A DNA stretch of 64,000 nt from Edaphovirga cremea (GCF_003332275.1 NZ_QOVA01000010.1:89941-153940); one strand, 5' to 3'. Positions 56,286-64,000 are shown, numbered from the stretch's first letter. A program made the numbers and translations. Notes: a model not told the origin generated them from the sequence alone.

Positions 56286-58214
56286 TTACGCAATGTTTGT
56301 TTTACGGTCCGCATTCTGCGACTGCCGCCGCATCACCCATAGCGCCAGTACGGCAGCCAGAAGTAACGCGCCCTGAGGCAACAGCGTTTCCACATAGGGA
56401 TAAATCCCCAACCAACTGATTTCCGGTACACCCTGCAATAGGGTCGGCTCAAAGAGCTTCCCTTCGATCAATTCCAATACCCCTTTACCAGCGAAGACAA
56501 ACGCCATCAGGTACATGAATCCACCGGTAAACATAAAGAATGGTTTCAGCGGTAAACGCACCACGCTGTAACGCATCACCAGCCAGGCCAGCAGCAGTAA
56601 AATGCAGCCCGCCGCAAAACCGCCCAGAATCGACAAATGCCCACCCACCGAGTTGGCATCACCGACCAGCGCCATATAGAACAGCACCGTCTCCGCGCCT
56701 TCGCGATACACCGCCAGGAAACTGGTGAGCCAGAGACCCGCCATTGAGCCGCTGCTGAGTGAATGAGAGAGTTTGCCTTCCAGATAGGCCTTCCAATGGC
56801 GCGCTTCGACCTTCGAGAGCAGCCAATAACTCATGGAGAACAGCATCACCACGGCGATCAGCATGGTTACGCCTTCGAGCAATTCGCGGCTGGCACCCGA
56901 GTTGGAAAACAGCCATTGGAAAATGAAAGCGGTCACTACGCTCGCCAGTAAGGCGGCATAGACGGATTGACGGATAAGAGGAAGTTTGTCCTGATGATTG
57001 TTTTTCACCAGATAAGCCACGATAGCCGCCACAATCAACAGCGCCTCAAGACCCTCGCGCAGAATGATCAGCAGGCTGTAAATCAACAGACTCCAGTGCG
57101 TCTCGTTACCTTCGCCGAGCATGGTGACGGCTTTCTCCAGATCCTGCTGTAGCGCCGTTGCCTGCCCTTGCAACTGATCCAGCGGCTGCCCAGCCTTGAT
57201 CATACTGACCATTCGGGTGAAGTAGCCTTCCAAAGTGGATTTAAAGGCCGAATCACGTGAGCCGATTTTATTTTCCATTCCGCTGGCTTCAAACAGATCG
57301 AAATAAGCGTCCTGAACCGCCATCATGGCAGGCTTGCTTTGACCTTGTTTGTATTGATCGAGTGCCGCGGAAATCGCCTGGTCAATCTGCCCGCTGACTT
57401 TTTTCCAATCGGTATCAGTCCCGCTGTCTGCCGAACTGTTTGCACCCGGATCGGGCAGCGCCTGCTGTTGTTCACGCGTAGTTGGCAAGCCAGGCAGTTG
57501 CTCTTCAATATCCTGTATCAGCGTTGTAACACGGTATGAAACCTCACTCATCTGATCGGGCTTGGACGCGAGTGCAATCAGCGCACTGAACTGCTGATTA
57601 ATCGCCGCCGCCTGCTGCGAAGAGCGGTTTACCCGTACCGACATCTCCATTTCAGAGTTTTTAAACCCCTCATAGTGTGCCCGTTGCACGACCTGGCCCG
57701 CCTGCTGATATTTCCCTTCCTGATAGGACGTCACGGCCTGCGCCAGCAAATCGTCAATCACTTTGAAGCTCTGCTGCCAGTAAGGTGCAATGTCGCTATT
57801 CTCATAGGCACCGTGCTGCTGTTCTGCCACCACGCGATGGCCGTCAGTCAATACGGGCAACACGCCATCAAGCTCCCCCTTCAACCAGTCGACTCGCGCC
57901 TGTACCTCGGGAAGCGGTCTACCCTCACCGATCATTCGACGGATCTCGCCAAAGGTGGCTTCCATTTGGTAGCTTTTTTGCGAAGAGATGTTGATACGAA
58001 TGGGGCCTTCAAGATTTTCGAACACCTCGAAATAGGCCATCTGCACTTCTGTACGTGCCTCATCCGTTTGCTTTTGCTGGTAGAGCGTGGAGGTTTTATC
58101 GAGACGTTGCTGGATATCGGTAATCCACTGCTGGTAATCGGTAGACGCGGCAAACGCCAACGTACTGATGAACAAACAGCTGCAAAGCAGTAAAATCCGT
58201 TGCCAGAGAGACAT
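56286..58214 (-). CDS. fetM: FTR1-family iron permease with long periplasmic domain (FetM-like)
   Basis: Iron permease of 642 residues. A signal peptide (1-22) is followed by about 350 periplasmic residues made of three related helical repeats (AYFEVFEN, AHYEGFKN and AYFDLFEA mark the same position in each), then seven membrane spans from about 380. The two FTR1 iron motifs are REGLEALL and REGAET. It imports iron with P19. It heads the eight-gene operon and has a Fur-like box in front. Ribosome binding site weak. Confidence 0.93.
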   Translation of the reverse strand: MSLWQRILLLCSCLFISTLAFAASTDYQQWITDIQQRLDKTSTLYQQKQTDEARTEVQMAYFEVFENLEGPIRINISSQKSYQMEATFGEIRRMIGEGRPLPEVQARVDWLKGELDGVLPVLTDGHRVVAEQQHGAYENSDIAPYWQQSFKVIDDLLAQAVTSYQEGKYQQAGQVVQRAHYEGFKNSEMEMSVRVNRSSQQAAAINQQFSALIALASKPDQMSEVSYRVTTLIQDIEEQLPGLPTTREQQQALPDPGANSSADSGTDTDWKKVSGQIDQAISAALDQYKQGQSKPAMMAVQDAYFDLFEASGMENKIGSRDSAFKSTLEGYFTRMVSMIKAGQPLDQLQGQATALQQDLEKAVTMLGEGNETHWSLLIYSLLIILREGLEALLIVAAIVAYLVKNNHQDKLPLIRQSVYAALLASVVTAFIFQWLFSNSGASRELLEGVTMLIAVVMLFSMSYWLLSKVEARHWKAYLEGKLSHSLSSGSMAGLWLTSFLAVYREGAETVLFYMALVGDANSVGGHLSILGGFAAGCILLLLAWLVMRYSVVRLPLKPFFMFTGGFMYLMAFVFAGKGVLELIEGKLFEPTLLQGVPEISWLGIYPYVETLLPQGALLLAAVLALWVMRRQSQNADRKTNIA

Positions 58215-58228
58215 AGTGGGTTTCTAAT

Positions 58229-58253
58229 GATAATGACATTTCTTCTCATTATC
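58229..58253. promoter_or_regulatory. Fur-box-like site before the FTR1 operon
   Basis: GATAATGA (58229-58236) and its reverse complement TCATTATC (58246-58253) flank a 9-base spacer, 15-40 bases upstream of the FTR1 start. The windows starting at 58229 and 58235 match 14 and 13 of 19 positions of the Fur consensus. Iron repression is expected for this operon. Confidence 0.65.
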
Positions 58254-58458
58254 ACTTCATCTCGGTGCCGGATCTTGATCCTTATCAAAGACTGCGCAAA
58301 TGAATGTCACCAAATGAGTCAAAATGCGCTACCGGATCACGCGGTATCGCTCAAAAAACGGCTCAGAACGCCTGATTTCTCGCCAGATACATAGATTTAG
58401 ACCCCCAGGCTTTGACAAACCATTTACCCACCGCTATCATTCGCCCCGTTCACACGAT

Positions 58459-58534
58459 TCCTCTGTAGTTCAGTCGGTAGAACGGCGGACTGTTAATCCG
58501 TATGTCACTGGTTCGAGTCCAGTCAGAGGAGCCA
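58459..58534 (+). tRNA. tRNA-Asn (anticodon GTT)
   Basis: A 76-base cloverleaf with acceptor arms TCCTCTG and CAGAGGA, D-loop GTAGTTCAGTCGGTAGAAC, anticodon loop CTGTTAA with GTT at 58492-58494, T-arm CTGGTTCGAGTCCAG, discriminator G and encoded CCA. No integrase lies on either side, so no island is indicated even though tRNA-Asn genes are common phage and island targets. Confidence 0.97.
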
Positions 58535-58636
58535 TTTTCACCGAACGATCCTTTCTATGCGCTGCTTTCTGATTTACATTTTCCTGGTGTTGTCCAATAT
58601 TACTGCCATGCGTACCAGATGAATCTAATGTTGTTA

Positions 58637-59260
58637 TTAGAACTTATCGGGGAGCACTCTTGTTATATTTATGAACTTCCCATTTTCCATGTGAATATAT
58701 TCTCCTTTCCTTAATTCCGATAGGACTGACATCACGCCACTTCGTGATAATCCACTGCGGGATAAAATATAATCATTGACGCTAATCTCATATCTCACAC
58801 TTTCAGGCAGACTATCAATTTCACGTAGCAATGCACAAACCACATCATAGACATTTCGATTGATCAGTATCTGATCGCGATAATTTTGGTATCCGCTAAG
58901 AAAAACAATAATATCAAACAAGTCACGCCACAAATTCATGCTGTCCAGCGCATTTCTGGCGATAGGGTACTCAATTCGACGAACACTGGCACCGGGACAA
59001 CATTCAGCGATATGAAACCCCTGGGACAATGTGCACTCTGCCACCCCTAAAATAAAGGGCGCTTCGACTTGCCCCAGCAGCATTCGGTCTTGTGCACGAA
59101 ACATCTTTATCTGACCGGATTCCAAAAGATACATATACTGTCGCTTACCGATCTGGTAAGGCAAAACCTTATCCTTTCGCAGTGGGAACGATTCCGAAAA
59201 AGGGCGTAATGAATACAAAACCCTCCGAATACTGTCTCCAGGTTTCTTGGGTCTAATCAT
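58637..59260 (-). CDS. IprA/YaiV-like winged-helix regulator
   Basis: CRP-fold-like regulator of 207 residues, the same length as E. coli IprA (YaiV). N-terminal cyclic-nucleotide-binding-like region (YMYLLESGQIKMFRAQDRMLLGQVEAPFILGVAE, about 42-76) and C-terminal winged helix ILSRSGLSRSGVMSVLSELRKGEYIHMENGKFI. E. coli IprA influences hydrogen peroxide resistance. Paralogues of this family are frequent in Enterobacterales, so the role here is open. The gene is AT-rich and sits between half-sites of a palindromic motif (see 59425). Confidence 0.82.
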   Translation of the reverse strand: MIRPKKPGDSIRRVLYSLRPFSESFPLRKDKVLPYQIGKRQYMYLLESGQIKMFRAQDRMLLGQVEAPFILGVAECTLSQGFHIAECCPGASVRRIEYPIARNALDSMNLWRDLFDIIVFLSGYQNYRDQILINRNVYDVVCALLREIDSLPESVRYEISVNDYILSRSGLSRSGVMSVLSELRKGEYIHMENGKFINITRVLPDKF

Positions 59261-59629
59261 ATTTTTAAACTCGTTAAATTAATATACAGTATCACTGTTC
59301 TTCAACAAGAATTCCTACCGACCTTCATGGTCAGCTGAAACAACTGCTCTTGCCTTACATTACCGTCCTTTGATTTATCATGATGAGTTTATCATCACAG
59401 TATATTTTATTTGGTCAATTTTCAATATATGTCCAATATTGGACATATATTACGAACTTGAATAAGTCGAATACGTTAATGAATATTAACCTCCTTATTT
59501 TATTGTAAATTTCACTTAATTAAAACACCACTACACGTCCAATATTAACAAAAATAGCGGTTGCTTATCGGGGTGGTTATCACTTCAAGGCTAATGAGAT
59601 GATTCAAATGACCAGAAAAGTGATTTGAA
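59261..59629. promoter_or_regulatory. Regulatory region with a 26-bp perfect palindrome
   Basis: This 369-base AT-rich gap precedes the IprA-like gene. At 59425-59450 there is a 26-bp perfect palindrome whose half is ATATATGTCCAAT, centred about 178 bases upstream of the start. The core decamer GTCCAATATT recurs alone at 59537-59546 and again at 58594-58603, past the 3' end of the gene. A dimeric regulator probably binds here; autoregulation by the IprA-like protein is one possibility. Confidence 0.6.
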
Positions 59630-59633
59630 TCAT
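59599..59633 (-). terminator. Hairpin across the FecR-like stop codon
   Basis: ATGATTCAAAT and ATTTGAATCAT make a perfect 11-bp stem with a 13-base loop that includes the end of the fecR-like gene. AT-rich and without a T-run, so a weak terminator or a binding site. Confidence 0.5.
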
Positions 59634-60562
59634 TTGCCTTTGGCTCGAATATCAACCCACCAGGACAACCGTGTTGTTATCTGCAAAGGGAATGAACGCG
59701 TTAACGCAGCAAGAATGCGTTGAGTTTCACGCAACGGGAAAACACCGGAGATGAGAAGTCCGGCCACCGCGGGGTCAACGTTAAAATAAGCAGTTTGGTA
59801 ACGGGAGATTTCATCGATAAAACGATCCAGGCGCATCCGATCTGCGACCAGCATACCGCTGATCCAACTCTGCCGAAATGCATCCACCCCAACAGGGGAA
59901 TGGATCTGTTGCGGCGTAAAGACCACTTGCTGACCGGCAGGAATCCGCCGCAACGCCTGCGAAGCATTGGTTCCAAGCCACGCCTCACCTTCGAACACCG
60001 ATAAGCAATCCAGGGCAGATTCAGTACGCAGTGTCAGCGTTCCCGGTTGCGTCAGGGTGACCTTTCCGCAGCGACTGGCGAGTTGGATATCGTTTTTCCC
60101 CGCGGATTTCAGTGCCAGTTCGCCTTTGATCAATTGCAAGTGGTTACCGTCGTTTTGCACATTCAATGCACTGTCAGTATTGAGCCAGACTTGCATACCC
60201 TCGTGTAATATCAGGTGCCGGGTTTCACCTACGCCAGTGCGATAATCTGCCGCATAGCTTTTCCATGGCAGCGCATAACCCGCTACCCCACCCACGCCTG
60301 CCAGTAGCAATAATTTGAGCATGGAACGACGTGAAGTTTCCGCTGCCGGACGAGTAAGAACAGCTGATGGGGTATGAACAACCTGCTGAAAGCGGGCATG
60401 TATCTGCTCAACCTGCCGCCACGCTTCCTGATGCTGGCGATCTTTTTGCAACCACAATTGCCAGTTGTGCCGTTCTTCGTCCGTACAATGCTCGTCGAAG
60501 ATCGTCGCGTACCAATCTGCTGCCGCGTAAAGAACATCCTGGGGAAGTGATGAAGCAGACAC
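59630..60562 (-). CDS. FecR-type anti-sigma regulator
   Basis: Inner-membrane regulator of 310 residues that relays the receptor signal to the sigma factor. The N-terminal domain of unknown function (ADWYATIFDEHCTDEERHNWQLWLQKD) binds sigma; a span follows at about 90-105 (MLKLLLLAGVGGVAGYALPW); the periplasmic FecR domain (YRTGVGETRHLILHEGMQVWLNTDSAL) and the C-terminal STN-like segment (VAGLLISGVFPLRETQRILAAL) are clear. I prefer the GTG at 60562, five bases after the fecI-like stop; a TTG at 60592 is possible. Confidence 0.88.
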   Translation of the reverse strand: MSASSLPQDVLYAAADWYATIFDEHCTDEERHNWQLWLQKDRQHQEAWRQVEQIHARFQQVVHTPSAVLTRPAAETSRRSMLKLLLLAGVGGVAGYALPWKSYAADYRTGVGETRHLILHEGMQVWLNTDSALNVQNDGNHLQLIKGELALKSAGKNDIQLASRCGKVTLTQPGTLTLRTESALDCLSVFEGEAWLGTNASQALRRIPAGQQVVFTPQQIHSPVGVDAFRQSWISGMLVADRMRLDRFIDEISRYQTAYFNVDPAVAGLLISGVFPLRETQRILAALTRSFPLQITTRLSWWVDIRAKGK

Positions 60563-60567
60563 CCGCG

Positions 60568-61092
60568 TCAACCTGATTGACAGCGCAGGCAAACGAGCAT
60601 GGCCTGCGCCATATATTTTTTGATCATCCGCTCTGAGACACCAATTTTTTCTGCCACCTGACTGTACGTCATGCCGTCAAGATGTACGCTCAGAAAAGCC
60701 TGCCGGGCTTTTTCTGGTAACGAGGCCAGCATGGTATCAATTTCAACCAGCGTATCCACCAGCGTTTGCTGCTCAGGTGAAGAGGCGTATATCAAATCCT
60801 GTAAAACCAGCGTGTGCAGATAGGCGCGCTCGATCTCCTTGCGACGCCATTGGTTCACCATCAGACCATGCGCAACGGTTGTCAGCCAGGCCCGTGGTTC
60901 GCGGATTTCCTGTACGTCATTACCACGAATCAGGCGTAAGAATGTGTCATGCGCCAGATCTGCCGCCTGTTGCGAACACCCTAGCCGCGATCGCAACCAG
61001 CCCACTAACCAGGCGTGGTGATCCCGATACATCCTCTCAACGCTAAGCGTAGGGGTATCCGGCACAAGGGAAAGAACAGCGGCTGAATTCAC
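60568..61092 (-). CDS. FecI-type ECF sigma factor
   Basis: Extracytoplasmic-function sigma factor of 174 residues. Region 2: LAHDTFLRLIRG and EPRAWLTTVAHGLMVNQWRR; region 4: LPEKARQAFLSVHLDGMTYSQVAEKIGVSERMIKKYM. GTG start at 61092 gives an N-terminus of normal length; an ATG at 61032 would shorten it by 20 residues. A Fur-like box is 31-45 bases upstream. It should direct transcription of the TonB receptor gene upstream of it, once FecR is signalled. Confidence 0.92.
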   Translation of the reverse strand: MNSAAVLSLVPDTPTLSVERMYRDHHAWLVGWLRSRLGCSQQAADLAHDTFLRLIRGNDVQEIREPRAWLTTVAHGLMVNQWRRKEIERAYLHTLVLQDLIYASSPEQQTLVDTLVEIDTMLASLPEKARQAFLSVHLDGMTYSQVAEKIGVSERMIKKYMAQAMLVCLRCQSG

Positions 61093-61122
61093 GGCAGTGA
61101 CTCGGTAGATAATTTAACCAAA

Positions 61123-61137
61123 TGATTTTCATTATCA
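61123..61137. promoter_or_regulatory. Fur-box-like site before the fecI-like gene
   Basis: TGATTTTCATTATCA agrees with the 7-1-7 Fur motif TGATAAT-N-ATTATCA at 12 of 14 positions and lies 31 bases upstream of the sigma factor start. Iron repression of fecIR is normal. Confidence 0.65.
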
Positions 61138-61196
61138 TTAACGATAAAGTCAATGACTATTTGTTAACAACGGGGATTCACAGCGAGGAAAAACAG

Positions 61197-61225
61197 CCCC
61201 TCCTCTCTTTTCCTGAGAGGAGGGG
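61197..61225 (-). terminator. Rho-independent terminator of the TonB receptor gene
   Basis: CCCCTCCTCTC and GAGAGGAGGGG form a perfect 11-bp stem with a 7-base loop; on the minus strand it is followed by CTGTTTTT. It ends the receptor transcript 10 bases past the stop and separates it from fecI. Confidence 0.9.
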
Positions 61226-61234
61226 AAAAACATG

Positions 61235-63601
61235 TTACCAAAGATAGGTGATATTGGCGCTGAGGTTACGGCCTTCACCGTAATAGCACCAGTAGTCACA
61301 GGCACTGACATATTCACGATCGGTCAGGTTGCTGGCATTGACCTGCAAACGCCAGTTTTTGTTGAAGTCGTAACGAGCCATTGCATCCAGCAGCGTATAC
61401 GCCGGAACTTTCATATCGGCGCTGTTCACTGCGTCACCGTAGGAACTGCCAACATAGCGCACGCCCGTGCCGAGCATCAAGCCTTCCAATTGGCCGTTGA
61501 AGGCGTAACTTAACCAGCCGGAAGCGCTATGCAGCGGCATTTTTGGCAGACGTTTACCGACTTCATCCTCGACACCAGATTTGGTGGTTTCCACCTTGCT
61601 GTAGGTGTAGTTGGCAGTCAGCGTCAGACCTTTGACGATCTCGCCTTTGCCTTCCAGTTCAAGGCCACGCGAACGGGCCTCACCGGTCTGCACCTGCACA
61701 CCAGGGCGATCCGGGTCAGTCGTCAGTACGTTTTGCTGCGTCAACTCATACACCGCTGCGGTAACGTAGCCGTTGTAACCGTCAGGGGTATACTTCAGTC
61801 CGACTTCGGTCTGTTTGCCCGTTTGCGGTTTATACGGATTGTCATAAGCATCACGACCGGGAACCGGCAGGAAAGACTCCGCGTAACTGATATACGGCGA
61901 TATACCGTTATCGAACAGATACATCATGCCCGCGGTCTTGGTGAACTTGGTGTCGTCCATCCGCGTATCAGCGCCAGACGTCAGGTTCTGATCGCGCGAA
62001 CGAGCCGAGTCATAACGTCCACCCAACAGGAAGATCCCGTGATCGTCATATTTGAACTGATCCTGAATATAGTAACCCGTCTGGTTGCGGTTGGATTTAT
62101 GGTAGAAAAGATCCGCATCTGTTGGCTCGGTGAAATTCCCGTAGACCGGATTGAAAATATCGATCGGCTGACCAAATGAATAGAGATTGCCGTCATGGCT
62201 GCGGGTATTGGCATTCTGATAGTCGATACCCAGCAACAGGGTATTCTCAGAATTAGCCATCAACCAGTTACCCACCATGCGGTTATCCACGGCCCAGCCC
62301 TGCGCGAAACCATCGCGGTATGTCAGTCCACGGCTGGCGTGACGATCGTCAACCATCGCCAATACATAGGGACTGCGCAGATCCAGATTCAGGTAGGAGT
62401 AACTGAAGTTCTGGTGGAAGGTCCAGGTGTCGTTGAAATTATGCGAAAACTCATACCCCAGGCTGAATTGCTGTGAATCGCTGCGACTGTAGCCCGGCTC
62501 ACCCAGCGTGGTGGTGTAGCCGACTTTACCAAACGGTGTGTTCTGCAACGTGCCATAAGGCAGTTTGAAACCACTGGTCGGATTGGCGTTGGTATCCATG
62601 TAGCTGGCGAGGAACGTCAGTTCGGTATCCTCACCCATCAGGAAGGTCATGCTAGGTGCCAGGTAATAGCGCTGGCTTTCGGAGTAATCAGTCGAACCAT
62701 TGGTATCATTCGCCATGCCTACCACGCGGTAGAGAATGGTACCGTCATCGTTCACCGGACCTGCGCTGTCGATTGCCAGATGCCGGTAATCGTTAGAGCC
62801 ATACTTCAGATCGATCTGCCCCTGAGGCAAACGGGTTGGACGTTTGCTGATGACGTTAACCAGGCCGCCTGGTGGGTTCTGGCCGTAGAGTACCGACGCA
62901 GGCCCTTTCAGCACATCAACCCGCTCGATACCAAAGGATTCCTGTTGCCACTCGTAGAAACCATTTTCTTTCAGCGTGGACAAACCGTCCTGGAAGCGAG
63001 ACCAAGGGAAACCACGGATGAACAACCAATCGGTTTTATTGTCTGGACCATAAGGGGTCGCCAATACACCGGGGCTGTATTGCAACGCCTGATCGAGTTT
63101 CTGTACGCCGCGTTCCTGGATCGTGGTATCTGAGACGGTCGATACCGCACGTGGCGTTTCGGAGATCGGTGCATCCAGCTTCAGCGCCGTATTGGGTGGC
63201 GCGGTGACCACGATCCGATCATCACGAACGACGGCTTGTGATGCACTGGCGCCCGCTGGCGCAGTGGCCAGTGAGACGCTGCCATCGGCGCTGAAATGAG
63301 CCTGCAGGCCACTGCCCGCCAGCAACTGGCTGAACCCGCTTTCCTGTGTGTAGCTCCCCTGTAATCCTTTGCTGGTTTTACCGCTGGTCAGTGCCGGATC
63401 GTAAGACAACAGCACGCCATTTTGTTGGGCAAACTGGTTCAACGCCTCGTTCAGCGGTCCTTGTTGAATGCTATAGACCTGTTGTGATGAGGAGGTGTCT
63501 GCCGTTTGCTGCGCGAAAGCCGGTAGCGCGCAGGTCACAATCAGACCCAGCGCGCCTGCCCGTACAGCTCTGGAGAGCAAGCTGGTACGAAAACTATTCA
63601 T
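61235..63601 (-). CDS. TonB-dependent ferric siderophore receptor with signalling domain
   Basis: Outer-membrane receptor of 788 residues. Signal peptide (1-31, ending PAFA), an N-terminal STN signalling domain (QVYSIQQGPLNEALNQFAQQNGVLLSYDP, about 43-115), TonB box region DDRIVVTAPP, plug (ISETPRAVSTVSDTTIQERG, then LYGQNPPGGLVNVISKRP) and a 22-strand barrel ending YLW. The C-terminal pair in CDYWCYYGEGR is seen in FhuA/FhuE/FoxA-type hydroxamate receptors, so a hydroxamate siderophore is a fair guess. The ATG at 63601 follows AGGGGATT. Unlike fecIRA, the receptor lies upstream of fecI here. Confidence 0.92.
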   Translation of the reverse strand: MNSFRTSLLSRAVRAGALGLIVTCALPAFAQQTADTSSSQQVYSIQQGPLNEALNQFAQQNGVLLSYDPALTSGKTSKGLQGSYTQESGFSQLLAGSGLQAHFSADGSVSLATAPAGASASQAVVRDDRIVVTAPPNTALKLDAPISETPRAVSTVSDTTIQERGVQKLDQALQYSPGVLATPYGPDNKTDWLFIRGFPWSRFQDGLSTLKENGFYEWQQESFGIERVDVLKGPASVLYGQNPPGGLVNVISKRPTRLPQGQIDLKYGSNDYRHLAIDSAGPVNDDGTILYRVVGMANDTNGSTDYSESQRYYLAPSMTFLMGEDTELTFLASYMDTNANPTSGFKLPYGTLQNTPFGKVGYTTTLGEPGYSRSDSQQFSLGYEFSHNFNDTWTFHQNFSYSYLNLDLRSPYVLAMVDDRHASRGLTYRDGFAQGWAVDNRMVGNWLMANSENTLLLGIDYQNANTRSHDGNLYSFGQPIDIFNPVYGNFTEPTDADLFYHKSNRNQTGYYIQDQFKYDDHGIFLLGGRYDSARSRDQNLTSGADTRMDDTKFTKTAGMMYLFDNGISPYISYAESFLPVPGRDAYDNPYKPQTGKQTEVGLKYTPDGYNGYVTAAVYELTQQNVLTTDPDRPGVQVQTGEARSRGLELEGKGEIVKGLTLTANYTYSKVETTKSGVEDEVGKRLPKMPLHSASGWLSYAFNGQLEGLMLGTGVRYVGSSYGDAVNSADMKVPAYTLLDAMARYDFNKNWRLQVNASNLTDREYVSACDYWCYYGEGRNLSANITYLW

Positions 63602-63688
63602 TGATAATCCCCTGAAAAAATTAAAATCCCATTGGTATTGCACATTGATGCCAACTGAGATTCAAAAAGGGGAACCACGAAAGCAAAA

Positions 63689-63707
63689 AATAATGATAAA
63701 TATTCTC
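63689..63707. promoter_or_regulatory. Fur-box-like site before the TonB receptor
   Basis: The 19-mer AATAATGATAAATATTCTC matches 15 of 19 positions of the Fur consensus, about 90-105 bases upstream of the receptor start. With FecIR control this would give dual iron and siderophore regulation. Confidence 0.6.
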
Positions 63708-63831
63708 TTTCGTATTAACAGCAAGGAAATGCACACACCGCTATAATGCAAAGCTGCACATAATATGCTTTTGCAAGAAAAGAGTGGGCTGAATCCAACT
63801 GCCATCTTCCGCTGTGGTTACCATTATTTAA

Positions 63832-63844
63832 TTTGCGCTCACAC
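63832..63844. promoter_or_regulatory. LacI-type operator-like site, distal
   Basis: TTTGCGCTCACAC reads GTGTGAGCGCAAA on the other strand and carries TGTGAGCGC, the strong half of a lac-type operator. About 111 bases (centre to centre) from the proximal site, a distance that would allow looping. Confidence 0.4.
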
Positions 63845-63936
63845 GCACATTTTAACAGCAAATAAATGTGATGAAACTCGCCATGAAACGCTTTTTACGT
63901 TTACAACGTCCAAAGCATGTCGCAATGTAGTCAAAG

Positions 63937-63957
63937 AATTGTGAGCGCATAACATTT
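63937..63957 (+). promoter_or_regulatory. LacI-type operator-like site, proximal
   Basis: The 21 bases AATTGTGAGCG then CATAACATTT agree with the E. coli lac O1 operator at 19 positions. It lies about 45-65 bases before the right edge. A LacI/GalR-family repressor probably controls the gene that starts beyond the window. Confidence 0.55.
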
Positions 63958-64000
63958 ATGTAATCACCATGTATCCGGCGGTGATCACATCAAGGAAAAT

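Larger units (their letters stand above)
63602..64000. promoter_or_regulatory. Receptor promoter and upstream region of a gene beyond the window
   Basis: The left part is the receptor promoter. The right part ends in CAAGGAAAAT, which looks like a ribosome binding site just before a plus-strand start outside the window. Two lac-operator-like sites (see 63832 and 63937) and an inverted ATCACC/GGTGAT pair (63963-63984) lie in front of it. Confidence 0.5.

Noticed and set aside
58459..59260. Genomic island at tRNA-Asn
   Set aside because: No integrase, no direct repeat of the tRNA 3' end and no mobility genes are visible in the window.
1..64000. CRISPR arrays, insertion sequences, prophage genes
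   Set aside because: No regularly spaced repeats, transposases, integrases or phage structural genes were seen on either strand.

Overview
The window is chromosomal DNA of a gamma-proteobacterium of the order Enterobacterales. DcuS, DcuR, DcuB, FrdABCD and AMP nucleosidase read almost like their E. coli counterparts, and an intimin/invasin-type adhesin, a tRNA-Asn and many operons with enterobacterial spacing are present. The mix of genes (plant or host polysaccharide catabolism, P19/FTR1 iron uptake, an IprA-like regulator) recalls Pectobacteriaceae or Yersiniaceae, but I cannot name the genus.

Layout. (1) 0.3-7.4 kb: two diverging units that look like a small-molecule catabolic locus, with an Asp/Glu-type racemase, a CuyA/DcyD-type PLP lyase, a malate/sulfolactate-type dehydrogenase broken by an in-frame amber codon, a TauABC/SsuABC-like importer and an HcxA-like dehydrogenase broken by a frameshift. 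(2) 7.6-13.9 kb: an envelope electron-transfer locus, with NrfC-like and NrfD-like quinol dehydrogenase subunits, a frameshifted MFS exporter, an FMN-binding periplasmic protein and a periplasmic FAD reductase, divergent from a LysR regulator. (3) 14.1-21.7 kb: fumarate respiration, with dcuSR, dcuB and the convergent frdABCD. (4) 22.1-27.6 kb: AraC regulator, DUF2264 protein (frameshifted), oligosaccharide/H+ symporter and GH88 unsaturated glucuronyl hydrolase. (5) 27.8-32.8 kb: amn, a GlxA-type regulator divergent from an alpha/beta hydrolase, and a zinc alcohol dehydrogenase. (6) 32.9-40.3 kb: a LivKHMGF-type amino acid importer with a D-amino-acid aminotransferase and a DUF1611 (DgcN-like) protein. 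(7) 40.7-48.2 kb: three proteins without signal peptides, built from Ig-like domains and an unfamiliar ~100-residue module, the largest ending in nine RCC1-like repeats; they converge on an inverse autotransporter carrying the same module. (8) 49-50 kb: AT-rich DNA with two small orphan genes. (9) 50.2-58.2 kb: eight-gene FTR1/P19 iron-uptake operon with a Fur-like box. (10) 58.5-64 kb: tRNA-Asn, IprA-like regulator near a 26-bp perfect palindrome, and a FecR/FecI/TonB-receptor surface-signalling set. The right edge carries two lac-operator-like sites in front of a gene outside the window.

How it fits together. Regions 2 and 3 are both anaerobic respiratory modules: quinol electrons go to fumarate through FrdABCD, and probably through NrfCD and FMN/FAD proteins to an unknown periplasmic acceptor. 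Regions 9 and 10 handle ferrous/ferric iron and ferric siderophores. Four accessory genes between 2.1 and 25.1 kb are each interrupted by a single lesion, while the conserved genes around them are intact. This suggests real decay of accessory metabolism, though sequence errors cannot be excluded without reads. The most novel-looking parts are the Ig-like module family around the inverse autotransporter and the NrfCD-FMN-FAD reductase locus.
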